Source: Bryum argenteum | Taxonomy: Eukaryota; Streptophyta; Bryopsida; Bryales; Bryaceae | Reading direction: 5' to 3' | DNA: 64,000 bases | Assembly: GCA_037043015.1 (NCBI GenBank) | Contig: CM073328.1 | Span: 13,489,495 to 13,553,494 of the forward strand | Shown: positions 12,141-22,925 of the stretch, piece after piece | Position numbering within the stretch: position 1 is the stretch's first letter | How the letters are laid out: each line of letters opens with the position of its first letter | Program-made: the position numbers and the translations under genes | The notes under the pieces: model-generated | What the model was told of the DNA's origin: nothing | Database searches by the model: none | The model's input: the letters and a program-made list of their open reading frames with translations, nothing else

Positions 12141-13076
12141 TTAACCCCTAAAAATCCAGGAAAGCCGATTCGGTTTTCTGAGATTTCGGGCAGCTCATTT
12201 TAAGCATTTAAACTGATATTTTTGCCTAAGATTTTTATTGGGTGCTCCACATACAGTAATGTGTATGTGGTAAAATTTTCAAAGTCAAATTTTAATTTTA
12301 TAACCTTCATCTAGAAATTTTAGATTTCAAGTCCAAATCGGGCAGTTTAAAATAATTTTTTTTAATTTTTTTTTTTTTAGAAATATGTTCATTACCAAAT
12401 TACTATTCAAATTCCAATGTGTCCGAAGTCAAAAAGTTTACCAATTTTACAAGGGCAGCCTCCAAAACTTTCAAAAACAATCTTCACAATTTCTAGTAAT
12501 TTTACAAATTTTTCTTTCAAAAATTGCCAAAATTCGAGATTTTGGATTTTTTCCAAGATTTTTTTTTTCAAAATTCACATTATCATAAATGCACCTTCTC
12601 ACCGTCGAGATTTTTCTCAAACTAAATATATCATACGTGGTGCTTGTTTTACTATATGGTTGTTTTTAGACCTTCTTTCATAAAATATTTTACATTAAGG
12701 TCAAAAAGTGGAATTGGTCTCTAAAATTTTGCATGAGCATAACCAACTTGAATACCTACATGAAAAAAAATGAGGGAAAAATATTTGGAATAACAATCAT
12801 CAAGTTGCCCTTGGCACCATTTAGACAATGCCTCTCACGCAGTGGCAAAAAAAAAGTGTTGGTCAAACTTTGATTGTTATGATCTCACAAATGAAAAACA
12901 TCCAACGGTTGAAATTTTGACCAGTCCTTTGTATACAAGTTAGGTACAAGATCTTACGGTTCAAAGTCTAAAACCAGAAAAAAAAGTTTCTCCATTTCCC
13001 CATCTCCCAACGAAGGTGAAAAATGGCAGTTTTTGGTTCTGGAGGTCGAGGAAACCCCTGGATTTTTAGGGGTTAA
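12141..13076. mobile_element. piggyBac-like MITE with TTAA duplication and 16-bp exact ends (936 bp)
   Basis: TTAA then CCCCTAAAAATCCAGG at the left, and CCTGGATTTTTAGGGG then TTAA at the right, form a 16-bp exact inverted repeat. The next bases (AAAGCCGATTCGG) match the right terminus of the coding piggyBac element in this window (AAAGCCGAATCGG). The interior carries the family words for 'AACCGTTGGAT' and 'GATCATAACG' in inverted orientation near 12,880-12,960. It is AT-rich and encodes no protein. Confidence 0.85.
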
Positions 13077-13518
13077 AAGGACGGTGGGATCAGTATTTTC
13101 CAGTAATTTTATTTTTCTTACGTTACTTCCATTCAATAATACATTGACTGTTTCGGAGAGGGAAGAAAATGTTACTTTCATCGGGGAGCAGTAATTTTGG
13201 CCAGCCGAGCACAAGCCGCCAATGGCGCGTGCAGGTACTATTCCTCGAAGCTCACCTCAGGGTTATCTGTTTCTTAGGGCACCCATTCGTCTGCAGAGTG
13301 CAGACATTCTTTTGGTGTCTAACTGTTCCGACCGGTGCAGACATTCTTTATGGTTGAGATCCGGGGTTGAAATTTTCACTTTATTCTGGTCCTTGTACCG
13401 GATGTTATTTTTTATTCTATTTTTTGTTGTTCAATTATCAGGTTTCCAACTGGATCCAATTGTTTCAAGAGAGGGATAGCTGTATAGTATAACTTATGGA
13501 GATCCGTTAGATTGTTTT
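13077..13518. repeat. Left part of a dispersed repeat split by the next element
   Basis: Similar in order to 1400-1650 (GGGAGCAGTAAT, GCGCGTGCA, TCCTCGAAGCTC, TATCTGTTTCT, CACCCATTCGTCTGC). The remaining part of the repeat (GGGGAGGAATTT, AAGAAGAGTCAATGC) resumes at 14,423-14,530 after the inserted element. Confidence 0.5.
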
Positions 13519-14422
13519 TTAACCCCTAACTTTCCTTGAAGCCCGAAATGGGTTTTTGCAATTCCGGGCAGCCTAGATGAAGGGGTTAGAAGTAATATTT
13601 TTGCCTAAGAGTTTTATTGGGTCTTCCTTCTACTGCAAAGTGTATGTGGTAAAATTTGAAAAGTCAAATTCCAATTTTTGAGTCTTTTAGGACGATCCTT
13701 GGGTTGCGAGCCGAGATGGGGCAGCTCAAAAAAGTAACTTTTTTAATTTATTTTTTTTTTTTTTTTTTTTGAAACATGATCATTACTAAATCACTACTCA
13801 AATCTCAAAGTGACTCAAGTCAGAAAGTTTACCAATTTTACATGGGCAGCCTCCAAAAACAATTTGGGAGATTGAAACCTCAAAACTGCGATTCTCTACC
13901 TCTAAGCACTCGTAGGGGTGTAAACCAATTTCTTTTTCTTTTTTAAAACTTTCAACCGTAAGATCTTGTACCTAAGAATATTCCTGATTACTCTTCAAAA
14001 GATTGACCGTTGGATGTTTACCATTTGAGAGATCATAACATCCAAAGTTTGTCTCCCAAGTTTTTTTGGGTATGGCAAAAATTGGTTTTAAAATTTTTGG
14101 AGGCTGCCCTTGTAAAATTGGTAAACTTTTTGACTTGAGTCACTTTGAAATTTGAGTAGTGATGTAGTAATGATCATGTTTCAAAAAAAATAAAATAAAA
14201 AAGTTACTTTTTTGAGCTGCCCCATCTCGGCTCGCAACCCAAGGATCGTCCTAGAAGACTAAAAAATTGGAATTTGACTTTGCAAATTTTACCACATACA
14301 CTTTGCAATATAAGGAGGACCCGATAAAATTCTTAGGCAAAAATATTACTTCTAACCCCTTCATCTAGGCTGCAAGGAATTGCAAAAACCCATTTCGGGC
14401 TTTAAGGAAAGTTAGGGGTTAA
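13519..14422. mobile_element. piggyBac-like foldback element with ~340-bp inverted arms, TTAA duplication
   Basis: It starts TTAA CCCCTAACTTTCCTTGAAGC and ends with the near-exact complement followed by TTAA. The inverted similarity continues for about 340 bp on each side (13,523-13,862 against 14,090-14,418), covering GGGCAGCC, GGGGTTAGAAGTAATATTTT, TGTATGTGGTAAAATTT, GACGATCCTTGGGTTGCGAG and the ATGATCATTACT run. Only about 230 bp separates the arms. A transcript would fold into a very long hairpin, a plausible source of small RNAs. No protein is encoded. Confidence 0.85.
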
Positions 14423-14644
14423 CTAGTTAGTGTATGAAAGTAGATGGAGCGGGGAGGAATTTGGCAATTTCAGTGTTGGGTTTCATTATAAGAAGAGTCA
14501 ATGCTAGAATTGTCTAAGTAGCAATTCAATAATGAATTGATGATACTTATTTTTACACAAAAGTGTAAGGAATGAAGAATAGATAACCTGTTAAATTGTT
14601 CCTGCCCCAAGGATGTCAATTTTTTTCTCTCATTTAATTCCAAC

Positions 14645-15255
14645 TTAACCCCTAAGAGCCCAATCAACCATCGTATGGTCAATTCGGACTTTTGAGGAGA
14701 TTTACCTACAGTAGATAAAATTGGAGATATATATAGATATATAGATATATAGATATATAGATATATATAAAAAATTAAATTCTTAAAAAAATTGAAAAAA
14801 AAATTCCCACAAGTTTGGTGAGTTGGGAACTGCATTCAATTGACAAGACCTCGTTTGGAGTTATCAATTGTTAACATTGAGCCTTCAAACACAAACAAGG
14901 CAAGGTTTTCTAGTTTAAAAAAACTTACTATTTAGGGAAACTAATGAGGTTCCTCATAGGTTATTGGTGGTCTCTTTCCATTCTATACTATAAAATGTGA
15001 TTTTTGCCAATCATATCAATTTCCAATAACTAGTAATAGAAAGTACATTTTATATTGATATTCAAAGCTTTAGTCTTTTTAATTCATTATCAAAAAAAAT
15101 ATTTCCTATTTTAGGAAATTGAACCGTATAGATCTAATTTAGGGTTTAAAGTCTTTATATTATTTTTGGACCGCTACATCAGAAGATTTATGGAGTCCAT
15201 ATTTAATGACACATCTAAGCTTTCTTCAAACCCCTTTAGACCTTTAGGGGGCTAA
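14645..15255. mobile_element. piggyBac-like non-autonomous element, short relative of 2283-4009
   Basis: The left end TTAA CCCCTAAGAGCCCAATCAAC is shared with the (inverted) right end of the 2283-4009 element. The right end CCTTTAGACCTTTAGGGGGC followed by CTAA has a decayed target. Shared interior words in matching order include CAAACACAAACAAGGCAAGG, GGGTTTAAAG, ATGGAGTCCATA and CTAAGCTT. A (GATATATA)n tract lies at 14,728-14,768. No protein is encoded. Confidence 0.6.
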
Positions 15256-16374
15256 GAGGTTTTCCCATGTGTGCAAAGTGAACAAACCCTTCTTTACGCC
15301 GTTCCCAAGATCAACTCCTATATAAACACTACCTCTATCAAATAGGGAAAACTTCCAGTCACACGAAGTGCCTAGGGTTATCGTTGATCTCAGGTGAGTC
15401 CTCACGGATGTGGACATCTCGAATAAATAAATAACTTGGTATCTTATAGTCTATGATGCATAAACATCCTATCATATTTTTTTTGGAACTTGGAAGTTTT
15501 ATACTTATGTGATTTAGGTATTTTGCCTTATGAAAGAAAGTGTATCAAGAAACTTAAGTTTTTTTTCTATTTACAAGTACCTAAGTTCACGTATTTTATT
15601 TCAAGAATAAAGTGATTACTCTATACCAATGAAAGGAAAGTGCAAGAACAAAAACAAGACCTTGTGATGAAAGTACACATAGTCAATCACACCTTTCATT
15701 TATGAACTTCTCCCTCGAGGGGTTTGGCGAAACGGCTCAATTTTTATCTTAGGTTTTGTAAAATTTGTATAATTAATGTGAAGAGATGTAGAATATGTTA
15801 AATATAAGGAGGAAGTACATGTTGGGAAAATCTATCATAAATACGGGTCGAAGTTAAAACTTCTCTAATCTAAAATTCTTAAATAAGTTACAAAGAAAAC
15901 ATAATATGAAGAACAAATCAATTAAGCCCTAAAACAAGTAAAAACATCACACGAGAATCTCGCATGTAGCTTTGGTTGTTGAATAATAATTGATGTTAGG
16001 TTGCGTTCTGGGCAAGAGGGGTTCTCAAGAACCTGCACTCTCCAATTACATTCAGTAACCCAACTTTGAGACTGTAATAAATTTGATTAATTTGGTACAA
16101 AGGTGGCGAGGATATGAGTGGAAAGGGGAAGAGGGCAACGGTACGAAGGGAAAGAGAGCAAGGGCCATAGTACAAGGAGAAAAGGAAGGAGTGCATCCAA
16201 CGATATGAGAGAGGAGGGAATGGCAAAGGGACGTAGGGTCGAGTGGGTAGGGTTGAGTGGGTAGATTTGAGTGGGCAAAGGGGACATTTGGAAGCGATAA
16301 TGGAGCAAAGCCGCAAAAGGGGTGGGAGGACAAAAGTATGTAGGGGACGCAAGGACGAGCATTAAAACAATTTG
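15256..16374. other. Intergenic AT-rich sequence, nothing recognised
   Basis: A purine-rich stretch at 16,090-16,340 (AGAGGG, GAGTGGGTAGG repeated) makes overlapping open frames on the minus strand, with Pro/Ser/Leu-rich translations typical of such composition. No gene is credible. Confidence 0.35.
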
Positions 16375-16629
16375 AAGGGGTTTAAAACAATTACTTTTCA
16401 AACGTTGCTAAATATAGCAATATTTTGGAACTTGCTTGAGCAACGTTCTTTAAAAAATAAGCGACGTTATGGAATCACCAAGCAACGTTATTTATAATCT
16501 AGTTCCAAACATTGCTTATTTCTTGACAACGTTGCTCAAGCAAGTTCCAAAATGTTTGTGGACTAGAGCAACATTTACACAAAAGCAACATTTGTAAAGT
16601 TGCAAACCCCTCTCTTTTCTAGTAGTGGA
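16375..16629. mobile_element. CACTA-like hairpin remnant
   Basis: The right end reads TTTTCTAGTAGTG (complement CACTACTAGAAAA), the classic plant CACTA terminus. Internally, a ~60-bp inverted repeat (TTTTGGAACTTGCTTGAGCA and its complement) and several AGCAACGTT words form a stem. The left terminus is degraded: GGGGTTTAAAACAA resembles the complement of the right interior, but CACTA itself is not visible. Confidence 0.5.
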
Positions 16630-17261
16630 GGAAGCCAAGCTAATCACCAAGCTCATACTTATTCAAAAGCATAAAACCAATTTAATGTCTCATATCTTTT
16701 ACTGTGGCTCGTGGACTTAATGCATTATTGAGAGTCCCTTCACATCTTTATTGTATTCCTTATGATAACAACTCCTCTCATTGGGTCACCAACATGAATT
16801 CAAGTTAATTTTACATTTTTACAGCATTCCTTTGAGCACACATAAATACACTCTTAAATAAGAACTTTAAAGTCTCACAAACCGCCTAATAAAAGTGACC
16901 CACACTTAAATACAATTGCCTTACAACTCACTAAGTCCAACTTAAACAACAATCATGTCAAAAATAAACCCTGGTGGGTTAAGAAGCTAAAAGAGAGGAA
17001 CACAGCCCGAATTTCGAGGCAACACTATCGCGGCCAGACCCGCATGGCGCGCCCGCTGCAGTTGTACTCTTCGTACGAAAGATACTCGCGCTACACCCTA
17101 CCCTTGCCCAAATTCTGCCTAAACGTGTGTAGTCTAGCGTACTCTCAGCCTAAGGACACAATGAAAACAGTTGTGCTATCCATGTGCCAAAATGTCAAGG
17201 ACTACATGCGCATGGTTTAAACCTTTCAAGTACAAATAGATTACATTTGGTTATAAATCAC
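16630..17261. other. Intergenic sequence, nothing recognised
   Basis: AT-rich on average with a short GC-richer patch at 17,010-17,150. No coding similarity or repeat ends are evident. Confidence 0.3.
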
Positions 17262-17471
17262 CACTAGAATTTGACCCGTTTGCTATGTTTTTTTTTCATA
17301 AAAGCCACGTTTGGGGAGTAGCTTAAACAACGTTCAAGCACATTTTTGTTGAAACGTAGCTCCTGAAACTACATTGTAGCAAAAACGTGCAAAAACGTAG
17401 TTTAGGCTACTCCCCAAACGTGGCTTTTATGAAATTACAAATGTAGAAATTGAGGTCAAATTTTAATAGTG
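17262..17471. mobile_element. Short CACTA-ended hairpin MITE (210 bp)
   Basis: It begins CACTAGAATTTGACC and ends GGTCAAATTTTAATAGTG, which pair as inverted repeats. Inside, CATAAAAGCCACGTTTGGGG pairs with its complement (CCCCAAACGTGGCTTTTATG), followed by AGTAGC.TAAAC arms, so almost the whole element folds on itself. CACTA termini suggest mobilisation by a CACTA transposase, none of which is present here. No clear 3-bp duplication is seen. Confidence 0.6.
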
Positions 17472-17547
17472 AATAATGAATACATTTTCTTGTAATGATT
17501 CTTTCTATTATTGAATTGTGTATTGATATGTATGGTGTGGTTTTAGA

Positions 17548-17770
17548 TGGAAATCACTGCAATACCTATAGATGTTACTCCTGAGAAAGACGATGAATGC
17601 GAATTGGATACTATAATGGAGGAGATCTCAAAAATGACCTCTTATGCAAAGAAAGGTTCGAGTGAAGTGACCAAAGATTGAGAAGGTGTTCAAGAAAGTG
17701 TAAAAGACGTGATGGACGCGGCGGCCAAAATGATCATCCACAAAATCATTGGAAAAGCGGAACTTGGTAA
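17548..17770 (+). pseudogene. Exon-like fragment of unknown protein with one in-frame stop
   Basis: After an acceptor-like TTTTAG, a frame starts MEITAIPIDVTPEKDDE and continues acidic (ELDTIMEEISKMTSYAKKGS) to a TGA at 17,682. The same frame then resumes EGVQESVKDVMDAAAKM and IIHKIIGKAE until a donor-like GGTAATC at about 17,767. Composition and codon pattern look coding and are unlike the AT-rich flanks. I do not recognise the family. The internal stop suggests a decayed gene piece. Confidence 0.35.
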
Positions 17771-17805
17771 TCTTAAACCCTTTGATTTTCGCATTTAGCT
17801 ATTTT

Positions 17806-17865
17806 ATGTAAGTCCAATGTTTCATTCTTATGTAAGTTCAATGTTTCATTCTTATGTAAGTTGAT
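17806..17865. repeat. 24-bp minisatellite (about 2.5 copies)
   Basis: The unit TATGTAAGTYCAATGTTTCA plus TTCT is repeated, with degenerate GTAAGTTGAT copies continuing to about 17,915. Confidence 0.7.
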
Positions 17866-17919
17866 GCTTGATGGAAGAGTGAAGAGTGTTCCATCCTCAT
17901 GTAAGTTGATACCTCATGA

Positions 17920-18547
17920 AAGTGTGAAATGTCTTGTTTCCTAAGTGTGGCCTTTCATGAAGGAATTCTATTTACTCAACGTTCCTTTGCAACTCCTTCT
18001 TGGACTCAAGACTTTTGAGATGCACGTTCTCAAATTGTATATCATGAGCTACTTGCTTTATGTCCCACACAACATTCCTAAGCACAAATCTTTTAGAGGG
18101 CAATGCTTTCTAAAAAATTACACCTCGTCTAGCAACAACAAAATTACCTACTTACCATTGAACTTCTTGATCCCTACAACATCACTATCTGAAGCACCTA
18201 ATTGAGGTCCAAATGCGAGAATCAAACTCTAATTGAGGTCCGGCTTGGGAAAATTGAGGCCTTCTTGGAAGACCTAAAATCCAATTGAGGTACACGTGAA
18301 GTGGCCAACTCCAACCAAGGTTTTAACTGGGAGATGAGGTCCGGGTGGGAGGATCAAACTTGCACACATGTGGGGAAAGGTGTAAAAGAACTAAAACTAC
18401 GAGAAAGATTAAATATCTATATATATAAAAGAACACGATTACCTGCTAGCGATCCTTTGCAGGTTGCCCGACCTGATGCAGCCGGTTTTCTCTGTTTGCC
18501 CTTGGTGATCCTTCCCGGTAGTAGGGTGGTTTGTCCATGAGAGTATA
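17920..18547. other. Intergenic sequence with AATTGAGGTCC words
   Basis: The phrase AATTGAGGTCC or a close variant recurs near 18,202, 18,231, 18,251 and 18,282, suggesting a decayed short tandem repeat. No gene is credible. Confidence 0.35.
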
Positions 18548-19690
18548 CACGGTATGAAGAGTTTTAAAGATTTTGAAGGATTTCCGTAGGTGGTACTTGA
18601 TTGTTATTTAGAATTTATTAAATCTCATTAACATAACAAGAGTCGAAGGGACAAGGAATGTGGAACATGTAAAATGGAGCAAAGTAAGGAGTAAAGAGGA
18701 GATCAACGGAACATGGAACAAGAACTAGAAATTGGGCACGGAGAATGGGAACAAAAACAAATAATGAGAACCACATGTCAATGTATGATAGGAACTGGGA
18801 ACAAATTATGGAAATCGGGAACAAATGATGAAACCAAGAAGGGAAATTGGGGGATGGCCGGATGGGGGAGCCGGAATCGGGAACAAAGGATGGAAACCAC
18901 GAATGGGAAATTAGAGGTTGGGAGTGATTAGTAAAGAAAAAGAGAATGGGGAACCAGAATAGAACAGAGGACAGCTGGGAAGTAAGGATCCATGGAATGA
19001 AGGATATCCTAAAATTCTTATAAAGCAAGGAGATACAATCAACGAGAGAATCAATGATAGGGGTCAGTTCTTGAGGAGCACCAAATAAAAAGCTCATCCA
19101 TCAGGATGAGGGGGAGAAATTAATCAAAGACATGCATGGTCATGGCCATTATCAGTTGGTCATGTATACACAACATAAAGAGTAATTGTTCTAAAGATTT
19201 TTAAGAGTTCTCTAAATGGTATGTGGTTGTTATTAAGAGTTTATTAGATCCCAATAATAAAAATACAAGGAGTTAAAGAGACAAGGAATATGGAAAATAA
19301 AAATGGGAGCAACGAAAGGGTCACTTGAGGGGAGATCAAGGGGACATCGGAGGGGAACTAGGAATCGAGATTAAAGAATAAGAATTACGAAAGGAGGATG
19401 AGAACTACTAACAAATAATGAGAACCAAGAACGAATGATGGGAACTACATACAAATGATGGAAATTAGGAACAAATGACGGAAACCAAAAAGGAAAGTTG
19501 TTGAAACAGAAAAGAAATGATGAGAGCGGGGAACGGGCCAAAGCATGGGTAACCTAGAAAAAGGGAACGTAGGACATGCTATAAATCTTAAAAAGTAGGA
19601 AGACCATTTACAAGGGAACCGAGGATAGGGTGTAGTTTTTGAAGAGCACCAAATAAAGTGCTTACCCATGGGACGAGGGGAACTTACTCA
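18548..19690. repeat. Direct duplication of a ~550-bp purine-rich unit
   Basis: Unit 1 (about 18,548-19,115) and unit 2 (about 19,170-19,690) share, in order, GAAGAGTT/AAGAGTAATT, the TAAAGATTTT run, GGTGGTACTTGATTGTTATT/GGTATGTGGTTGTTATT, TTTATTARATC, GACAAGGAAT, GGAGCAA, GGGGAGATCAA, many GGGAACAAATGATGG-type words, and the end AGCACCAAATAAA followed by ATGAGGGGGAG/ACGAGGGGAAC. The strand is A/G-rich throughout, so open frames on the other strand (Phe/Ser/Pro-rich) are not convincing. The origin is unknown. Confidence 0.6.
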
Positions 19691-19724
19691 CTAATTAATT
19701 GAATACTATTTTTATTTATTTTTT

Positions 19725-19997
19725 TGTCCAAAGGATATCGGTATATAGAAGTCCTAACCTATATCCTTCGGACTAGGACATCAAAAAAGGCCGATCAATT
19801 TTATTTTTTTTAAACACGTAAAAAACTAAAAATTTAAACTCAGGTATAAAAAGAAATACGTAGTTGGAGGATTCTCAATAGGGTATAATTATTTTTTATA
19901 CCTAGGTCTGAATTTTTTACATGTTTTCATAAATTTCGATCTTACCTTTTTGATGTCCGTGTCCGGAGGACACGGGTTAGGACTCGTGCACTATAAA
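19725..19997. mobile_element. Inverted-repeat element next to the giant hAT insertion
   Basis: The left arm (AGTCCTAACCTATATCCTTC, GGAC.AGGACATCAAAAAAGG) pairs with the complement of the right arm (AGTCCTAACCCGTGTCCTCC, GGACACGGACATCAAAAAGG). Similarity then runs through GATC, AAACA.GTAAAAA and CAGGTATAAAAA toward the centre. Length is about 270 bp. No protein and no clear target duplication are seen. Confidence 0.55.
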
Positions 19998-20123
19998 AGA
20001 AAAGAGATTAATTTAAAAAATAATGATAATAAAAAACAAATAAAAATCGTTAGAGGAGATGGTCTTTGCACATTCTTTTCATAGAGAGGCATTGGGGCCA
20101 AATAATTAATACCAATTCAAGAC

Positions 20124-20225
20124 CAGGGATGTCACAGCGTCCGGACGTCCGGACGTCCGGCAGGGGTCCGGGGACCGTCTGTGACTTAGAAAATCTGGTC
20201 GTTTTACCAAGGGTAAATGACCAAC
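20124..20225 (+). repeat. Left terminal inverted repeat and subterminal CCGGACGTC cluster of the giant hAT element
   Basis: CAGGGATGTCA is followed within 5 bp by overlapping TCCGGACGTCCGGACGTCCG, a self-complementary array. hAT transposases typically bind short repeated motifs just inside the ends; these motifs recur in the right subterminal region, so they are the best candidate binding sites. Confidence 0.8.
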
Positions 20226-20540
20226 GAGTGCGTTCATTGGTCGAACCACCCGTCGACCGTCCCCCCAACCTCTCGTCGGCCCGACCGACCGACCGGCCGG
20301 TAGCCGGCCGAGCGACCGCCGTCGGCCACGGGGCGACCGCCATCGGCCCGGCGATCGACGCCGCCGCCGTCCGCCGTCGGCTGGGCGACCGGCCGTCGGT
20401 CCGGCGCTCCGGCCGTCGGCCCGGCGGCCGACGTCGGCGGCGGCGACCGTCGGCCGGCCTCGGCGACCGTCCGTCGGCCTTGGCGACCGGCCGTCGGCCA
20501 TCGCGACCGACCCCTCGCATCCTGCGACCGCCGACGGCGG
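20226..20540. repeat. CpG-rich low-complexity block L (upstream of the hAT transposase)
   Basis: About 315 bp made of CGACCGxCGGCC-type words with extreme CpG density, abutting AT-richer sequence on both sides. It lies between the left terminus and the transposase promoter. Open frames on all strands here (Arg/Pro/Gly-rich) reflect composition only. Similar blocks occur at 27,685, 29,740, 38,095 and 42,285. Confidence 0.85.
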
Positions 20541-20618
20541 ATGGCCCTTTTGAAAGCATCCAATGGTTTAGGAGCATTTCAATTTCAAATTGCAACGGTC
20601 ATATTCGGAGTTGGATGG

Positions 20619-20626
20619 TATATAAG
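20619..20626 (+). promoter_or_regulatory. TATA box of the hAT transposase gene
   Basis: TATATAAG stands about 80 bp downstream of CpG block L and about 200 bp upstream of the transposase start at 20,825. The same arrangement (block, TATA, gene) is seen for the other three genes of this element. Confidence 0.6.
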
Positions 20627-20824
20627 AGAAGACACATTGAGTCTCATTTCACTTCCGAATTTTGAACACTTTCCAAGAGCTATGAGCCACATAATTCATT
20701 TTATGTGTACATTGCTTGGTAGGTATTGAGTTCGGAAGTGAGGATTTCGGTAAGGAACTCTTGCCAATTTTTTCCCGTCACGGTCCCACCATTATCAAGA
20801 CTTTGAGGCGTCCTATTTATCAAA

Positions 20825-22925
20825 ATGGGCCCCGCTCCACATGAGCCTTGGTTTAGAGACATCGAGAAGGAAGGCAAAGCGTGCGGGTCCTTCCTACAGT
20901 CTTTCACTATGTCGTGTAATTGTTTCAAGAAGAAGAGTCGGAATTTGAGTCATTATGGGTACGAGAAGATTCCTGGACATAGGGATTCGAGTTACGCCTT
21001 TGCCCGAAGTCGCCTAGGAAATTAGGCGATTATTTTTAAGATGTGGTGGGGAGTTCCCTCCATATAACGGAGAATTGGAACTATTTCTCGGTGAATGTTC
21101 TCTCACTCCATCCACGGACGTTCCAGGTGCTTCAAAACATGACATTCCTGAAACCCCTAGGAGTGACTCTTGTGTAGGGTCCTCGCTAGGCACCCCCATG
21201 AATTCAACAAATCTTTTGGTAGGGTCAACCTCTGCTTCTTCCATGCATATGAGGGGAATAAGGGATACTCGCCCGATGTTTGGATCTATGAAGCAAACGA
21301 AGCAATCTTCAATTGAAGCTACTTTTGCAGAAGCGGATAGGCGGGAGTTGGATAAACTCTGGGCGAAATTTTTTTACGAAGCAAATATACCATTCTCAAT
21401 AGCCCGCAATGATGCGTTCAAAGCTGCCGTGATGAAGACTGCGGGATTTCAAAAATTCTATGCTCCACCATCCTACCATGACATTCGGACAAGGTTGTTA
21501 GGAGAAGTAAAGACGGAGTTACAAAAGAAACTAGATAGTAGACTCTCTGAGAGCCTTCGGAAGTTTGGAGGAACTTTGACTATGGATGGATGGTCTTCTG
21601 TGACTAGTCGCCCTTTGGTGAATGCGATGCTCGTGACTCAAGCCGGAGAGCTTTTTCTTGGTCTTTGTCGATACTATCGCCAAGAAAAACAATGTGTACA
21701 TGTCAACTCTCATGTTGAAGTACATAGAAGAAGTTGGACCGGAGAACATTGTTCAAGTATGCACGACAATGCTTCAGAATGCTCAATGCCTCAAGAATAG
21801 TCCTTGAGAAATATCCGCACATTTTCATGCAAGGGTGTGCGACACATGCAATGGACTTGTTGTTGGAGGATTGGGGAAAGGTGGATGGATGGCGAATACT
21901 TTGGTCATGGCGAAGAAAATGGTCAAGTTTATCAAGAGGCGACAAATGCCCCTAGTCAGTGTTTCGTAAACACGAGGCGAAATTCAGACCTCCCGATGCC
22001 CGGAAAACAAGATTTGCTAGTCAATTCATAATGATAGATCGCTTGTTGGAGGTCAAGGAATCATTGGAGCAAGTTGTTGTCGACCCTATGTTCACAGCCT
22101 ATGCCTCGAAGAAGACGGTATCTGCTAGAGATAAGCTTATATTCTCACGTAAGGTCAAGAAGGTGGTGTTGAGCGATGAGTTTTGGAAGCAATGCAAAAG
22201 ACTACGGGATATGGTTGCCCCCGTGGTGTACGCTCTGAGAGAATTCGACGGCAAGGCTCCTAGTACGGGCAAGGCATGGCATATTATGCGTGATCTTGAG
22301 AGACATGTCCATACTTTGCACGCACCGCCCATCTCATTGGAACCACTTGAGGTGGCCACCGCAAAAGAGGAGTTTTACCATCGGAAACGGCTCATGACAA
22401 CGGATTTACATGGCGCGGCTGCACTTTTAAATCCTTATTTACTACACGACCAAGAGTTAGCTGACGATCCCGATCTTACAATCGCTTGCAAGCGTGTTTT
22501 ACAAAAATTATGTCCCGCGGAGGATTACGCAGACGCGTGGTGAGTGAATTTCTTGCGTTTGAGTAAGGGGTCCACCATTCCATGACATGTTGGAGCCTAA
22601 TACTCTAAAACTAGCTCCACATGCATGGTGGGAGTTTGAAGGTGCTTGTGCTAAGCTCCTCTCTCCAATTGCAAAGCGAATACTAGCACAGACCGTGTCC
22701 TCTTCAGCTTGCGAACGCAACTGGAGTAGCTACTCCTATGTTCACGACAAGAAACGGAATCGGTTACTACCGGGCGGTGATGACTTGGTCTACATATATT
22801 CCAACTCGAAATTGCTCGCGAATGATAAGTTGAGTGATGATGGGCGGTGGTATAGAGAGAACTTGGATTTAGAGGAAGACCAAGTACATGAGAATGATGA
22901 GGAAGTCATCGAGGACGAATCGTAG
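20825..22925 (+). pseudogene. hAT transposase (BED finger, DUF659-type catalytic core, hAT dimerisation domain), frameshifted
   Basis: It begins MGPAPHEPWFRDIEKEGKAC, a start typical of plant hAT proteins. A CNCFKKKSRNLS..GYEKIPG stretch corresponds to a BED-type zinc finger. At 21,340-21,660 the catalytic core reads WAKFFYEANIPFSIARND, RKFGGTLTMDGWSS and VNAMLVTQAGELFL. The next acidic motif (C..DNAS), then ASRIVLEKYPHIF and CATHAMDLLLEDWGK, occur at 21,680-21,890 in changing frames. The central helical region follows at 21,959-22,543. The C-terminal dimerisation motif (SSSACERNWSSYSYVH, KKRNRLLPG) is at 22,700-22,770. At least five frame changes break the gene, so no functional transposase is made. 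The domain order and the element's ends agree on the hAT superfamily. Confidence 0.9.

Noticed and set aside
15996..16401. Three overlapping Pro/Ser/Leu-rich minus-strand frames
   Set aside because: They overlap in different frames in a purine-rich tract, with no domain or consistent coding signal.
20050..20665. Overlapping Arg/Pro/Gly-rich open frames on both strands
   Set aside because: They come from the CpG-rich block, where stop codons are rare; the hAT gene begins downstream at 20,825.
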